Positions 1 through 9,900 of a stretch of DNA of 64,000 nt are shown here, piece after piece (the first letter of the stretch is position 1; each line of letters opens with the position of its first letter). The position numbers were made by a program, and so were the translations under genes. This DNA is from Longispora fulva. Its GTDB lineage: Bacteria > Actinomycetota > Actinomycetes > Mycobacteriales > Micromonosporaceae. The notes beneath the pieces were generated by a model. The model searched no databases. It worked only from the letters and a program-made list of their open reading frames with translations, and was not told the DNA's origin. The DNA lies in assembly GCF_015751905.1 (NCBI RefSeq), contig NZ_JADOUF010000001.1, positions 8,121,501 through 8,185,500 on the forward strand, written 5' to 3'.

Positions 1-1742
1 CGGCCGGGGCCGCCGGTCAGGTCGGGGCTGACCACGGTGAAGGACTGGCCGCCGTTCGTGGACCGGTTGAGCCGGTTGCCGCCGAAGTACACGGTGTTCG
101 GGTTGTCGGAGGCGAACTCCATCGGCGTGAACCAGTTGTAGCGGGCCGACGTCGCGGCCCCCAGCGACTGCATCGACGTGCCGCCGTTCGTGGACCGGCC
201 GCAGGAGCCGTTCTGCGAGCACGCGAACACGTTGTTGGCGTTGGTCGGGTTGATCAGGGTCTGCTCGCCGTCGCCGCCGTAGAAGGAGTTCCAGCCGGTG
301 CCGCCCCAGGTGCGCAGCGAGCCGTTGTCCTGGGCGCCGCCGGAGATCCGGGTGGCGTCGGTGGCCGCGACCGCGACGCTGTAGAACTGGGTGAACGGCT
401 GCACCGTGCCCTTGGTCCACCCGCCGCCGGAGTTGTCCGACCGGTACGCGCCGCCGTCGTTGCCCTCGTACACCCGGCCGGCCACCTTCGGGTCCCAGGC
501 CATCGCGTGGTGGTCGGCGTGCAGGCCCGACGCGGACTTCCAGGAGCCGCCGCCGTTCGTCGACTCGCGCACGTCCACCCCGGGCACGAACACGTGCTGG
601 GCGTTGGCCGGGTCGACCCACACCTTGCCGGTCCACCACAGCGAGCCCCCGGCGGCGGGCAGCGCCGTGGTCGCGAAGCTGGCGCCGTTGTCGGTGGAGG
701 CGTAGAAGCCCTTCTCGCCGCCGAAGGGGCCGTATGTGGAGGTGACCACGTAGACCTTGCCGGTGCTCGCCACGCCCACGCCGATCCTGCCGAGCTGGGC
801 GCTGGAGTCCAGCCCCACGGTGTCGCCGGGGCTCTTCGCCGTCACGTTGGCCAGCCGCGTCCAGGTGGCCCCGCCGTCGGTGGAGCGGTACAGGCCGGAG
901 CCGGTGCCGCCGTACCTGCGCAGGTCGGGCTCGCGGAGCCGGTCCCACATCGTGGCGTAGACCCGGTTGTGGTCGCTCGGGTCCACGACGACGTCGACCG
1001 CGCCCGTGGTGCCGTTGGCCCCGGTGAGCACCCGCTGCCAGGTCGCGCCGGCGTCCGTGGAGCGGTAGACGCCCCGGTCGCCGCCCGACCGGAACAGGGA
1101 ACCGGTCGCGGCCACGAAGATCCGGGCCGGGTCGGTCGGGTCCACGCTGATCGCGCCGATCGTGGCCGAGGCGGGCAGGCCGACGTTGGTCCAGGTCACG
1201 CCCCGGTCGGTGGAGCGGTAGACGCCGTCGCCCTCGTACGTCATGCTGCCGCCGCCGGGGTTGGCCTCCCCGGTGCCGGCGTAGAGGGTCCCGTCGCCGG
1301 CCGCCGCGACCGCGCCGATCGCCTGGGGGTTGTCGGCCGGCCACAACGGCTGCCAGGTGCCGCCCTTGTCGGTGGAGCGCCAGACGCCGCCTGTGGCCGC
1401 GCCCAGGTAGACGGTGTCGGCGAGCGCGGGGTCCACGGCGAGCCCGGTCACCCGGCCGCCGACGTTGGTGGGGCCCTGGGTGGTCCAGGCCGGCCCGACC
1501 GTGGGGAGTGCCCGCGCCCGGGCGGCAGCCCGGAGCAGTGCCTGCCGGGGGAGGCCGTGTCCGGCGGAGGTGTCCTGTCTGGCCTTCCACTCGCCGGGGG
1601 CCTGCGGGCCGCACCACTGTTCGCAGTCTTCCTCTGCGAGGGTGTGGGCGGCCGGTGTGGCGGCGGCCGGGAGCGTTCCGGCGAAGGTCAGACCGCCGGC
1701 GAACAGGAGCAACGCGAGAATCCGACGCACCGGACACCTCAT
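1..1742 (-). CDS. Secreted BNR/Asp-box repeat beta-propeller protein (3' end outside window)
   Basis: The reading frame runs off the left edge, so only about 580 N-terminal residues are seen. Translation from ATG at 1742 gives a signal peptide (basic MRCPVRR, hydrophobic stretch, AAA-TPA cleavage region). After about residue 85 there are repeated Asp-box motifs of the S-T-D-x-G-x-T-W type (RSTDKGGTW, RSTDRGVTW, RSTDAGATW, RSTDGGATW, RSTNGGQSF), alternating with DPxxxxxVY strands. This is the pattern of BNR/sortilin-like propellers found in secreted glycosidases and photosystem-stability-factor-like proteins. No catalytic signature is visible in this part, so the substrate is unknown. The next ATG upstream hits a stop at once, which fixes the start; its RBS is weak. 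Confidence 0.85.
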   Translation of the reverse strand, partial: MRCPVRRILALLLFAGGLTFAGTLPAAATPAAHTLAEEDCEQWCGPQAPGEWKARQDTSAGHGLPRQALLRAAARARALPTVGPAWTTQGPTNVGGRVTGLAVDPALADTVYLGAATGGVWRSTDKGGTWQPLWPADNPQAIGAVAAAGDGTLYAGTGEANPGGGSMTYEGDGVYRSTDRGVTWTNVGLPASATIGAISVDPTDPARIFVAATGSLFRSGGDRGVYRSTDAGATWQRVLTGANGTTGAVDVVVDPSDHNRVYATMWDRLREPDLRRYGGTGSGLYRSTDGGATWTRLANVTAKSPGDTVGLDSSAQLGRIGVGVASTGKVYVVTSTYGPFGGEKGFYASTDNGASFATTALPAAGGSLWWTGKVWVDPANAQHVFVPGVDVRESTNGGGSWKSASGLHADHHAMAWDPKVAGRVYEGNDGGAYRSDNSGGGWTKGTVQPFTQFYSVAVAATDATRISGGAQDNGSLRTWGGTGWNSFYGGDGEQTLINPTNANNVFACSQNGSCGRSTNGGTSMQSLGAATSARYNWFTPMEFASDNPNTVYFGGNRLNRSTNGGQSFTVVSPDLTGGPG

Positions 1743-1864
1743 CTCATAGAGATTCGTCGATGCGTGAGTATGTGAGGCCCCACCGGGCGAAATCAAGATG
1801 GTTGGCATGATCCGTGCGGAACCGGTCACGGCCCGCCAAGGTCACCCCTGGCGGGCCGGCCGGA

Positions 1865-2689
1865 CTACCAGCCGAAGCCGGCGGCGTACGTCGTCTCCGC
1901 GAGCACCCGCTGGCCCTCGGCGTTCGGGTGGAAGTAGTCCCAGGTCGAGACCTGCGACAGCTGGAACGGGTAGTTGAACACCGCGTTGCCGTCGAACTTG
2001 CACAGCGAACCGTACGCCGCGCAGGCCTGGGCGAGCTGGGCGTTGTAGTCGGCGACCCGCTGGCGGACCCGGTCGCGCCGGGCGACGTCCGCCGCCGCCG
2101 TCGAGGTCGGGTTGGCCAGCAGCGACTGGCAGATCCCGAACGTCGACCAGGCGGTACGCGCCGAGCCGCTGTCCTTGCCGACCTGCCACAGCCGCTTGAC
2201 GTCCGGCACGCTGGCGATGAAGACCGAGGAGTTCGGCACGCCGGACTTCAGCGTGGCCAGCGCGGCGTCGAGCTGGGCCCGGTAGGTGGCCACCGGGGTC
2301 ATCGCCGACTCCGAGGAGGTGCAGGCGTCGTTCGCGCCCATCAGGATCGTGACGTACCCCGCGCCCTGGGAGACCGCCGAGCCCGCCTGGCCGTTCAGGT
2401 CGGCCATCTTGGCGCCGGTCTTGGCGTCGTTGAACCAGTTCCCGTCGATGTCCGGGTTGACGGTGTCGATCCGGTCGTAGTGCGACTCGATGTAGCCGTC
2501 GATCCCGGTACTCCACGAGCGGCGCGTGCAGTCGCTGTACCAGCCGCAGGCGTTGAAGCCGCGCGTGATCGAGTCGCCGAGGCTGGCGATCGAGGTGGGC
2601 GCGGGCGGCGTGGCGTACGCGGCGGCCGGTGCCGCGACGGCCATCGTGACCGCCGCGGCGAGGACGACGAGGAAACGCGTGGATCTCAC
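1865..2689 (-). CDS. Secreted SGNH/GDSL hydrolase, copy 1
   Basis: 274-residue secreted esterase/lipase-type hydrolase. A Sec signal peptide (MRSTRFLVVLAAAVTMAVAAPAAAYA) precedes block I SLGDSITRG with the nucleophile Ser, block III GANDAC and block V DYFHPNAEG, which carries the catalytic Asp/His. Several cysteines (CGW, DC, IC, AC, LC) suggest disulfides in an exported enzyme. The GTG start sits 4 bases after AGGAGG, a very strong RBS. It lies head-to-tail with a second, closely similar hydrolase (2793-3620) and the upstream regions also match, so this is a tandem duplication. The natural ester substrate cannot be told from sequence. Confidence 0.93.
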   Translation of the reverse strand: MRSTRFLVVLAAAVTMAVAAPAAAYATPPAPTSIASLGDSITRGFNACGWYSDCTRRSWSTGIDGYIESHYDRIDTVNPDIDGNWFNDAKTGAKMADLNGQAGSAVSQGAGYVTILMGANDACTSSESAMTPVATYRAQLDAALATLKSGVPNSSVFIASVPDVKRLWQVGKDSGSARTAWSTFGICQSLLANPTSTAAADVARRDRVRQRVADYNAQLAQACAAYGSLCKFDGNAVFNYPFQLSQVSTWDYFHPNAEGQRVLAETTYAAGFGW

Positions 2690-2792
2690 TGGGCCTCCTG
2701 GGGTGCGAGTCCACTGTGTTCAGTGGGCTTCCGCACGATATGGCCCGGTGGGGATCAATAGCGATGCCCTGAACGGAAATTCACCTGGTTGC

Positions 2793-3620
2793 CTACCAGC
2801 CGAAACCGGCCGCGTAGGTCACCTGGGCGAGCACCCGCTGGCCCTCGGCGTTCGGGTGGAAGTAGTCCCACGTCGATACCTGGGAGAACAGGAACGGGTA
2901 GTTGAACACCGCGTTGCCGTCGAACCTGCACTGGGATCCGTACGCCGCGCACGCCTGGGCGAGCTGGGCGTTGTAGTCGACGACCCGCTGGCGGACCCGG
3001 TCGCGCCGGGCCACGTCGGCCGCCGCCGTGGACGTCGGGTTGGCGAGCATCGACTGGCAGATGCCGCCGACCGACCAGAAGAACCGGGCGCTGCCGCTGT
3101 CCTTGCCGATCTGCCAGAGGCGCTTGAGGTCGGGGACGCTCAGCAGGTACACGTAGGCGCCCGGTGTTCCGCTCTTGATCTTCGCCAGCGCGGCGTCGAG
3201 GTTGGCCCGGTAGGTCGCGGTCGGGGTCATGCCGGCCTCGCTGCTGGCGCACGCGTCGTTCGCGCCCATCAGGATCGTCACGTAGCCCGCGCCCTGGGAC
3301 ACGGCCGTGGCGGCCTGGCCGGGCAGGTCCGCGCTCGCCGCGCCGGACACCGCGTCGTTGTAGTTCTTCCCCGTGATGGCCGGGTTCACGGCCTTGATCC
3401 GCAGGTAGTGGCTGTTGACGGTCGCGTCGGCGCCGGTGGACCAGGACTTGTCCGTGCAGTCGCTGTACCAGCCGCAGGCGTTGAACCCGCGGGTGATCGA
3501 GTCGCCGAGGCTGGCCATCGAGCCGGGCGGCGGGGGCGGGGCGGCGACGGCGGCGGACGGGCTCGCAAGGGCGACGGTGGCCGCGACGGCGAGGACGGCG
3601 AGGTGACGAGTGAGTTTCAC
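2793..3620 (-). CDS. Secreted SGNH/GDSL hydrolase, copy 2
   Basis: Paralogue of the neighbouring 1865-2689 gene: signal peptide (VKLTRHLAVLAVAATVALASPSAAVAA), block I SLGDSITRG, GANDAC and FHPNAEG are all present. The middle and C-terminal parts are nearly identical between the two proteins. GTG at 3620 is chosen because GGGAGG lies 4-5 bases upstream and the signal peptide begins there; an in-frame ATG at 3644 would add eight residues without a better RBS. Expected length about 275 aa. It probably has its own promoter, since the upstream segment resembles that of copy 1. Confidence 0.92.
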   Translation of the reverse strand: MKLTRHLAVLAVAATVALASPSAAVAAPPPPPGSMASLGDSITRGFNACGWYSDCTDKSWSTGADATVNSHYLRIKAVNPAITGKNYNDAVSGAASADLPGQAATAVSQGAGYVTILMGANDACASSEAGMTPTATYRANLDAALAKIKSGTPGAYVYLLSVPDLKRLWQIGKDSGSARFFWSVGGICQSMLANPTSTAAADVARRDRVRQRVVDYNAQLAQACAAYGSQCRFDGNAVFNYPFLFSQVSTWDYFHPNAEGQRVLAQVTYAAGFGW

Positions 3621-3903
3621 TGTGCCTCCCAGAGGGGTGCCCACTGTGTGGAGTGGTTACCGCACGGTAATACAACGTATAGATCAACGGCAATGGCTCG
3701 TGTCGCGCCTCCGACACGGCGGGTGGTGATCGGCCCATCGGGACCGTACTATGTGGGGACTGGCATCTTTGGGAGGTTTCGGGTGCTTGACCTGGTGCGA
3801 TGCGAGTTCGAGTGCGGATCGTCGATCGACGCGTCACCGGCCATGGCATCGGCGGAGGGGCATGTCCAGGTGTGTCCCACCTGGAAGAAAGTCGTGCGGT
3901 AGC

Positions 3904-5946
3904 GTGTCGGCGCCGCGGCGCGACACCTGGCGGGTGCGGATCCTGGGCGCCGACGGCCGGGTGTGCGGGGGTGGCGTGCTCGTCGCCGACGACCTCGTCC
4001 TGACCTGCGCCCATGTCGTGACGGCCGCGCTGCGCGCCGATCCCGGGCCGGCGCTGCCCCGGTCGTCGGTGCTGGTGGACTTCCCGGCGTACGGCGGGCA
4101 GTCCCGCCAGGCCTGGGTCACGGCCGGCGGCTGGTTGCCGATCGCCGCCAACGGCTCCGGTGACCTCGCCGTCCTCAAGCTCCAGGGCCCGGTGCCGGCC
4201 CAGCCGGCCACGATCGGGAGCTGGTCGCAGGTCGCCGACAACGCGGTGCGGGTGTACGGGCATCCGCGCGCGCTCCCCGAGGGCGTGTGGGCGAACGCCA
4301 CCCTGAGCGGCACCGGCGGCCCCGGCGGGGAGCTGGTCCAGCTGATCGGCCGGCTGGAGGGGCGCAGGATCGAGCGCGGCTTCAGCGGCTGCGGGGTGGT
4401 GGACTCGGGTACCGGCGCCGTGATCGGGATCCTGGTCAGCGCGGACAGCTCCGAGGGCTCGCGCAACGCGTGGATGCTGCCGATGGAGCTGGCCCGTCGC
4501 CTCGCCCCGCTCGCCGGGCCGGCCGACGACCGGGAGGAGCCCCGCGACTACCTCGACGAGCTGCTGCACGAGCTGCTGTCCGTGCCCGGCCTCGACGACC
4601 GGGTGAATCGGGGTTTCCTGGTCGACGAGCTCGAACGCGAGCTCGACCGCCGGGTCGAGTTCACCAGCAGCGACCACGCGGCCCGCGACCTGCTGCAACT
4701 GCTGCGCGGCTGCCTGGCCGACCCCGACGACGAGGCACTCGACGCGCTGGTGCGGGCGCTGCGCCGGCTGTACCGGGGGCACCCCGCCGTCCACCGCCTC
4801 ACTGAACTGGCCCAGGAGCGCCCCCTGCTGCTCCGCCAGGAACGCCAACGCCTGATCCGCACCCTCGGCCGGCTCAGTCCCGACCTGATCACCCGGGCGG
4901 TGCGCAGCGCGCTCGGGCCGCTCGGCGTCCGGCACGGGCTGGACCCCGCGGACCTCGGCGGGGTCGTCGACGAGCTGGCCGAGCTGGGCCGACCGCTGCT
5001 GCTGTTCCTGCTCCGGGTCGCCGAGCAGTCCGAGGTGACCGTGGCCGACGACCTGCGCGAGCACTACGTCCGGTGCGCCCGGCGGCTCGGGATGAGCGAC
5101 CGGGAGATCGACCGGCTCCGGGTGTCCGAGCCGTTCCAACCGGCCAGCCCGCGCCGGTCCTACGTGGTCGTCGAGCTGCACGAGTACTTTCCGAACCCGG
5201 AGAAGTACCTGCTCGCGGTGTGGTTGCAGCACGACACCGGCGGCGGCGACCGGCCGCTGCGCACCGGGGACGGCGAACCGCTGGGCCTCGACGAGCTGCC
5301 CGGCAAACTCAGCGAACTGCTCCGGGAGCTGGCGTCGGCGAGCCTGGAGGCGCTCGGCGAGCTGACCATCGAGTTCGTGCTGCCCGACGAGTTGCTCAGC
5401 CACCCGGTCGACCAGTGGGAGGTGACCCCGATGGGGTTCTCCCGGGAGCTGGGGATGGAGTACCCGGTGGTGGTCCGCAGCCTGGAGCGGGTCCGCAACT
5501 CCCTCACCCGGGGCCGGTGGAGGCGCCGCTGGTCGTGGCTGCAGCGCAACGGCGCGCACGACTCCGCCGTGCAGTGGCTGCACCTCGGGGCCGTCGACCA
5601 GGCCATGCTCCTGGCCGACCTGCGGATCAGCGGCGACGACCACCCGGTGTGCCTGGTGCTGTGCGGCCAGCCGGGGACGGACGAGGCGCTGAAGAAGGCG
5701 GTCGGCGCGGTCCTGGAGGCAGGGGTGCCGGCGGTGCTGTGGTGCCGGGACGCGCGGACCGCGAGCCGGTTCGAGGAGGAGACCACGGCGATGCTCGGCG
5801 GCCGGGAGGTGCTCGACCTGCCGATGATCGTGCTGCGGCACCGGCAGGACGCCGTCCGCCGCGGCCGGCCCGCCGAGCACCTCGGGCTGCACCTGTCCCT
5901 GTTGTGGGAGGACGCCGAGCGGCTGCCGCCGGCGGGCCTCCGGTGA
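3904..5946 (+). CDS. VMAP-type protein: trypsin-like protease, effector-associated domains, VMAP-C domain
   Basis: About 680 aa. The N-terminus is a trypsin-like domain with the full triad: His37 in TCAHVV, Asp87 in SGDLAVLKL and Ser161 in RGFSGCGVV. Two helical segments follow (about 205-300 and 300-400) that look like effector-associated adaptor domains. The C-terminal ~280 residues (from YVVVELHEYFPNPEKY) resemble the C-terminal domain of vWA-MoxR-associated proteins. This family works with a MoxR ATPase and a vWA protein in NTP-dependent ternary conflict systems, where the protease is the presumed effector. The MoxR gene follows after 13 bp. Start: GTG 3904 opens codons with normal high GC3; ATG 3862 has a closer RBS but atypical codons, so it is less likely. 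Confidence 0.85.
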   Translation: MSAPRRDTWRVRILGADGRVCGGGVLVADDLVLTCAHVVTAALRADPGPALPRSSVLVDFPAYGGQSRQAWVTAGGWLPIAANGSGDLAVLKLQGPVPAQPATIGSWSQVADNAVRVYGHPRALPEGVWANATLSGTGGPGGELVQLIGRLEGRRIERGFSGCGVVDSGTGAVIGILVSADSSEGSRNAWMLPMELARRLAPLAGPADDREEPRDYLDELLHELLSVPGLDDRVNRGFLVDELERELDRRVEFTSSDHAARDLLQLLRGCLADPDDEALDALVRALRRLYRGHPAVHRLTELAQERPLLLRQERQRLIRTLGRLSPDLITRAVRSALGPLGVRHGLDPADLGGVVDELAELGRPLLLFLLRVAEQSEVTVADDLREHYVRCARRLGMSDREIDRLRVSEPFQPASPRRSYVVVELHEYFPNPEKYLLAVWLQHDTGGGDRPLRTGDGEPLGLDELPGKLSELLRELASASLEALGELTIEFVLPDELLSHPVDQWEVTPMGFSRELGMEYPVVVRSLERVRNSLTRGRWRRRWSWLQRNGAHDSAVQWLHLGAVDQAMLLADLRISGDDHPVCLVLCGQPGTDEALKKAVGAVLEAGVPAVLWCRDARTASRFEEETTAMLGGREVLDLPMIVLRHRQDAVRRGRPAEHLGLHLSLLWEDAERLPPAGLR

Positions 5947-5959
5947 GGAGAGAGGGTCG

Positions 5960-6970
5960 ATGACGCAGACACCACGCGAGGCGCCGGACGGGTCCGAGCG
6001 GGACTGGCGGATCTACCGGGGCAACGGTCGGCCGCATACCGACATCGACCAGCTGCCCGCCCCGCCGCGCTGGCGGCAGTTCGACGGCGGGCCGCTGGTC
6101 GCCGACAGCGCGCCGCAGGACGCGGCGGAGGCGGGGGAGCGGGCGACGTCGTACCAGGCGGGCGACGACGTGATCGAGATGGTCAACGCCGCGCTGTACC
6201 TGCGCCGGCCGCTGCTCGTCACCGGCAAGCCCGGCACCGGCAAGTCGAGCCTCGCGCACAGCGTCGCCTACGAGCTGGGCCTGGGCCCGGTGCTGTACTG
6301 GCCGGTGACCAGCCGCACCACCCTCGCCGACGGCCTGTACCGCTACGACGCCATCGGCCGCCTCCAGGACAGCGGCGCCGACGCCCCCGACATCGGCCGC
6401 TACCTGAGCCTCGGCCCGCTGGGCACCGCGCTGCTGCCCCGCCACCGGCCCCGGGTCCTCCTCGTCGACGAGCTCGACAAGAGCGACATCGACCTGCCCA
6501 ACGACCTGCTCAACGTGTTCGAGGAGGGCAGGTACGAGATCCCGGAGCTCACCCGGCTCCCCGCCGACCAGGCCGAGGTCGACGTGATGACGGCCGACGG
6601 CGTCGACCGGGTGCGGGTGACCCGCGGCAGGGTCAAGTGCCGGGCGTTCCCGATCGTGGTGATCACCAGCAACGGGGAGCGCGAGTTCCCGCCGGCCTTC
6701 CTCCGCCGCTGCGTGCAGCTGACGATCGCGCCGCCGGACAAGGACAAGCTGCTGCGGATCGTGACGGCGCTGCTCGGTCCGGAGGTGGCCGCCGACAGCG
6801 ACGAGCTGGTCAACGCGTTCCTGGAGCAGCGGTACCGCAGCGAGGTCGCCACCGACCAGCTGCTCAACGCGATCTACCTGGTCACCTCGGGAATCCGGCC
6901 CCCGGAGGCCACCCGCGAGCGGTTGCGGGCCGCGCTGCTGCGACCCCTCGACCAGACGGGCACGGGATGA
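5960..6970 (+). CDS. MoxR-family AAA+ ATPase
   Basis: 336 aa. The P-loop GKPGTGKS is at about 89-96, Walker B LLVDELDK at about 167-174, a sensor-1 type ITSN near 236, and an arginine-rich FLRRC motif follows. MoxR ATPases act as chaperone-like switches for vWA partners; here it is the middle gene of a VMAP-MoxR-vWA operon, so it probably gates activation of the upstream protease or the downstream NB-ARC protein. A strong purine-rich RBS (GAGGAGAGAGGG) lies just before ATG 5960. The stop overlaps the next start in ATGA, implying translational coupling. Confidence 0.92.
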   Translation: MTQTPREAPDGSERDWRIYRGNGRPHTDIDQLPAPPRWRQFDGGPLVADSAPQDAAEAGERATSYQAGDDVIEMVNAALYLRRPLLVTGKPGTGKSSLAHSVAYELGLGPVLYWPVTSRTTLADGLYRYDAIGRLQDSGADAPDIGRYLSLGPLGTALLPRHRPRVLLVDELDKSDIDLPNDLLNVFEEGRYEIPELTRLPADQAEVDVMTADGVDRVRVTRGRVKCRAFPIVVITSNGEREFPPAFLRRCVQLTIAPPDKDKLLRIVTALLGPEVAADSDELVNAFLEQRYRSEVATDQLLNAIYLVTSGIRPPEATRERLRAALLRPLDQTGTG

Positions 6971-9900
6971 TCGAACGCCTGATGGCGGCGCTGGACGCCG
7001 CGGCGCTGGAGCTCACGCCCGTGGAGGTCGCCGAGACCCTGTGGTTGGCCGAGTTCCTGCCGGAGGGCCATGCCCTCTGGCGGTCCCGGCCCGCCGTGGA
7101 GGAGCCCCCGCGACCCGTCGCCGAGAAGATCAGCCACACCGAACCGAACGTGCCCCGGATCCGGGAACCCGTCGGGATCCCGCCGCAGCCGAAGGGGCCG
7201 GTGCCCCGGCGCGGCGACTGGGGACAGGCCGCCGGGCTGTACCCGCCCGGGGACGGCCAGTCCCCGCAGGACTCCCCGGTGCTCACCACCCGGGTGCCGG
7301 CCGTCCCGGCGCTGCCCGGCGCGCTGGAGATCTCCCGCGCGCTGCGGCCACTGCGCTGGCGGGCGGCGTCCCCGTGGGAGGAGGCCCTCGACGAGGAGGC
7401 CACGGCGGAGGCGAGCGCCGCAGCCGGCCACGGGAACTGGCTCCTGCGGTACGCGGCGGCCCCGACCCGTTGGCTCGACCTGGCCCTGGTCGTGGACGCC
7501 GGCCCCTCGATGGCGGTGTGGCAGCGCACCGTGGTGGAGCTGCGCCGGGTGTTCGAGCGGCTCGGCGCGTTCCGGGACGTGCGGACGTGGTACGCGCACC
7601 CGACCGGCGACGGCCTCGCGCTCGGGCCGGACCCGGGGCGGGGCACGGCGGCCCGCAGCCCCGAGGAGCTGGTCGACCCGACCGGCCGCCGGATGGTGCT
7701 GCTGGTCAGCGACTGCGTGGGCCCTGCGTGGCGGAGCGGGGAGCTGGCCGGCTGGCTGGAGCTGTGGTGCCGGTCGGGGCCGGTGGCGATCATCCAACCG
7801 TTGCCGCAGCGGCTGTGGGACCGCTGCGCGCCGGAGTTCCACCGTGCGCACGTCACGGCGGGCCGGCCCTGGGCGGCCAACGCCGCGCTCGAGGTGCGGC
7901 TGCGCGCCACCGGGGAGTCCCCGAAGGGACTGCCGGTCCCGGTGCTGGAGCCGGAGGCGAGCTGGCTGGGACCGTGGGCGTCGCTGGTGTCCGGCACGAG
8001 GCGCGGCGGCATGTGGGGCGCGACCGTGTACACCGGCGCCCAGGTGCGCACCGCCGAGCCGGAGGCCGGCCCCCAGCTGCCGGCGCTGGAGCGGGTCGCG
8101 GCGTTTCGGGCCACGGCGTCGCCGACGGCGTACGAGCTGGTCCGGTGCCTGTCCGCCACCTCGCTCAACCTGCCGGTGATGCGGCTCGTCCAGAACCTGA
8201 TGCTGCCCAGGTCCCGGCCCCAGCACCTGGCGGAGGTGCTGCTCGGCGACCTGATTCGGCCCGACCCCGCCGCCGGCGGCCACGTGGCGGAGGAGGTCGG
8301 CTACGAGTTCGGGCCCGGGGTGCGCGAGGTGCTGCTGGAGACCCTGAACCGGCGGGACCGGCTGTACATCAACACCCGGGTCTCCGAGTACGTCATGAGC
8401 CACCTGGGGTCGACGCTGGACTTCCCCGCCCTGCTGACAGGGGCCGTCAGTCCCGGGACCATCGACGACCGCAGCCGCCCGTTCGCGACCGTGACCCACA
8501 CGGTGCTGCGGAGCCTGGGCGGCCGATACACCGACATCGCCGACCGGTTGGCGGCGGCCCTGTCGGAGTCACTGAACCTCACCATCACGGACAACAGGGA
8601 TGGCGTCATGACGGAGCAGGAGCCCGCCGCGGAGCAGCCGGCGGTCTGGGGCAGCAGCATCCCGCCCCGCAACCCCAACTTCACGGGCCGGGTGGAGCTG
8701 CTGGTGGGGCTGCGCGACCAGCTCACCAGCAGGACCACGGCCCTGTTGCCGCACGCGCTGCACGGCCTCGGCGGCGTCGGCAAGACCCAACTGGCCGTCG
8801 AGTACGTCTACCGGTACGCCTCCAGCTACGACCTCGTCTGGTGGGTGTCCGCCGAGCAGCCGGCGCTGGTCCGCCAGTCCCTCGCCGCGCTCGCCCCGAA
8901 GCTGGGCATCGCGCAGAGCGAGGACGTGACCCGCACCCTGGAGGCCGTCTACGACGCGTTGCGCACCGGCCGGCCGTACCGGAACTGGCTGCTGATCTTC
9001 GACAACGCCGACCAGCCGACCGACCTGCAGCAGTTCCTGTCGATCCCGGGCGGGCACGTCCTGATCACCTCGCGGAACTGGAGCTGGACGGGCTTCGCCT
9101 CCACGGTCGAGGTGGACGTGTTCAGCCGGGCGGAGAGCGTCGAGCTGCTCCGCCGCCGGCTGCGCACCGTGTCGGCGGAGGACGCCGGCCGGCTCGCCGA
9201 GGCGCTCGGCGACCTGCCGCTGGCCCTGGAACAGGCGGCCACCTGGCAGGCGGCGACCGGCACCCCGGTGGACGAGTACCTGGACCTGTTGTCCGAGCGG
9301 GTCGGCGTGCTGCTGTCCGAGGGGCTGCCCGGCAACTACCCGACCCCGGTGGCCGCGACCTGGGGCGTGGCCTTCGACCGGCTCAACGACCGCTCGCCGG
9401 CCGCGGCGCAGCTCCTGGAGCTGTGCGCCTTCTTCGGCGCGGAACCGATCTCGATCCGACTGGTACGCGCCGGCAGGTTCGCGAACCTGCCGTCCCCGCT
9501 GGACGCGGTGGTCCGCGACGACATCGCCCTACGCGGCGCGATCCGCGAGATCGGTAAGTACGGCCTGGCGAAGGTCGACGCCGGCCGCAACAGCATCCTG
9601 ATCCACCGGCTCGTGCAGGCTGTGCTCCGCGACCGGCTCAGCCCGGCGGAGCGCGACGCGTACCTGGCCAGGGCGCACGAGCTCCTCGCGGCGGCGAGCC
9701 CCGGCGACCCGACCGACGACCCCTCGGACTGGCCCCGGCACGTGGAGCTGGCCCCGCACGTCATGCAGGCCGGCCTGATCGGCAGCGAGTCGGAGGAGGC
9801 CCGCAAGGTCGTGCTGGACCAGATCCGGTTCCGGTACGTGCGCGGCGACTACGAGAGCAGCAGGGTGCTGGCGGAGACGGCGTACGAGGACTGGCGGGTC

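Noticed and set aside
2755..5892. Very long open frame antisense to the VMAP gene and across the SGNH copy 2 gene
   Set aside because: It has no family motifs, crosses well-supported genes and is Gln/Arg/Pro/His-rich, as expected for an antisense shadow in GC-rich DNA.
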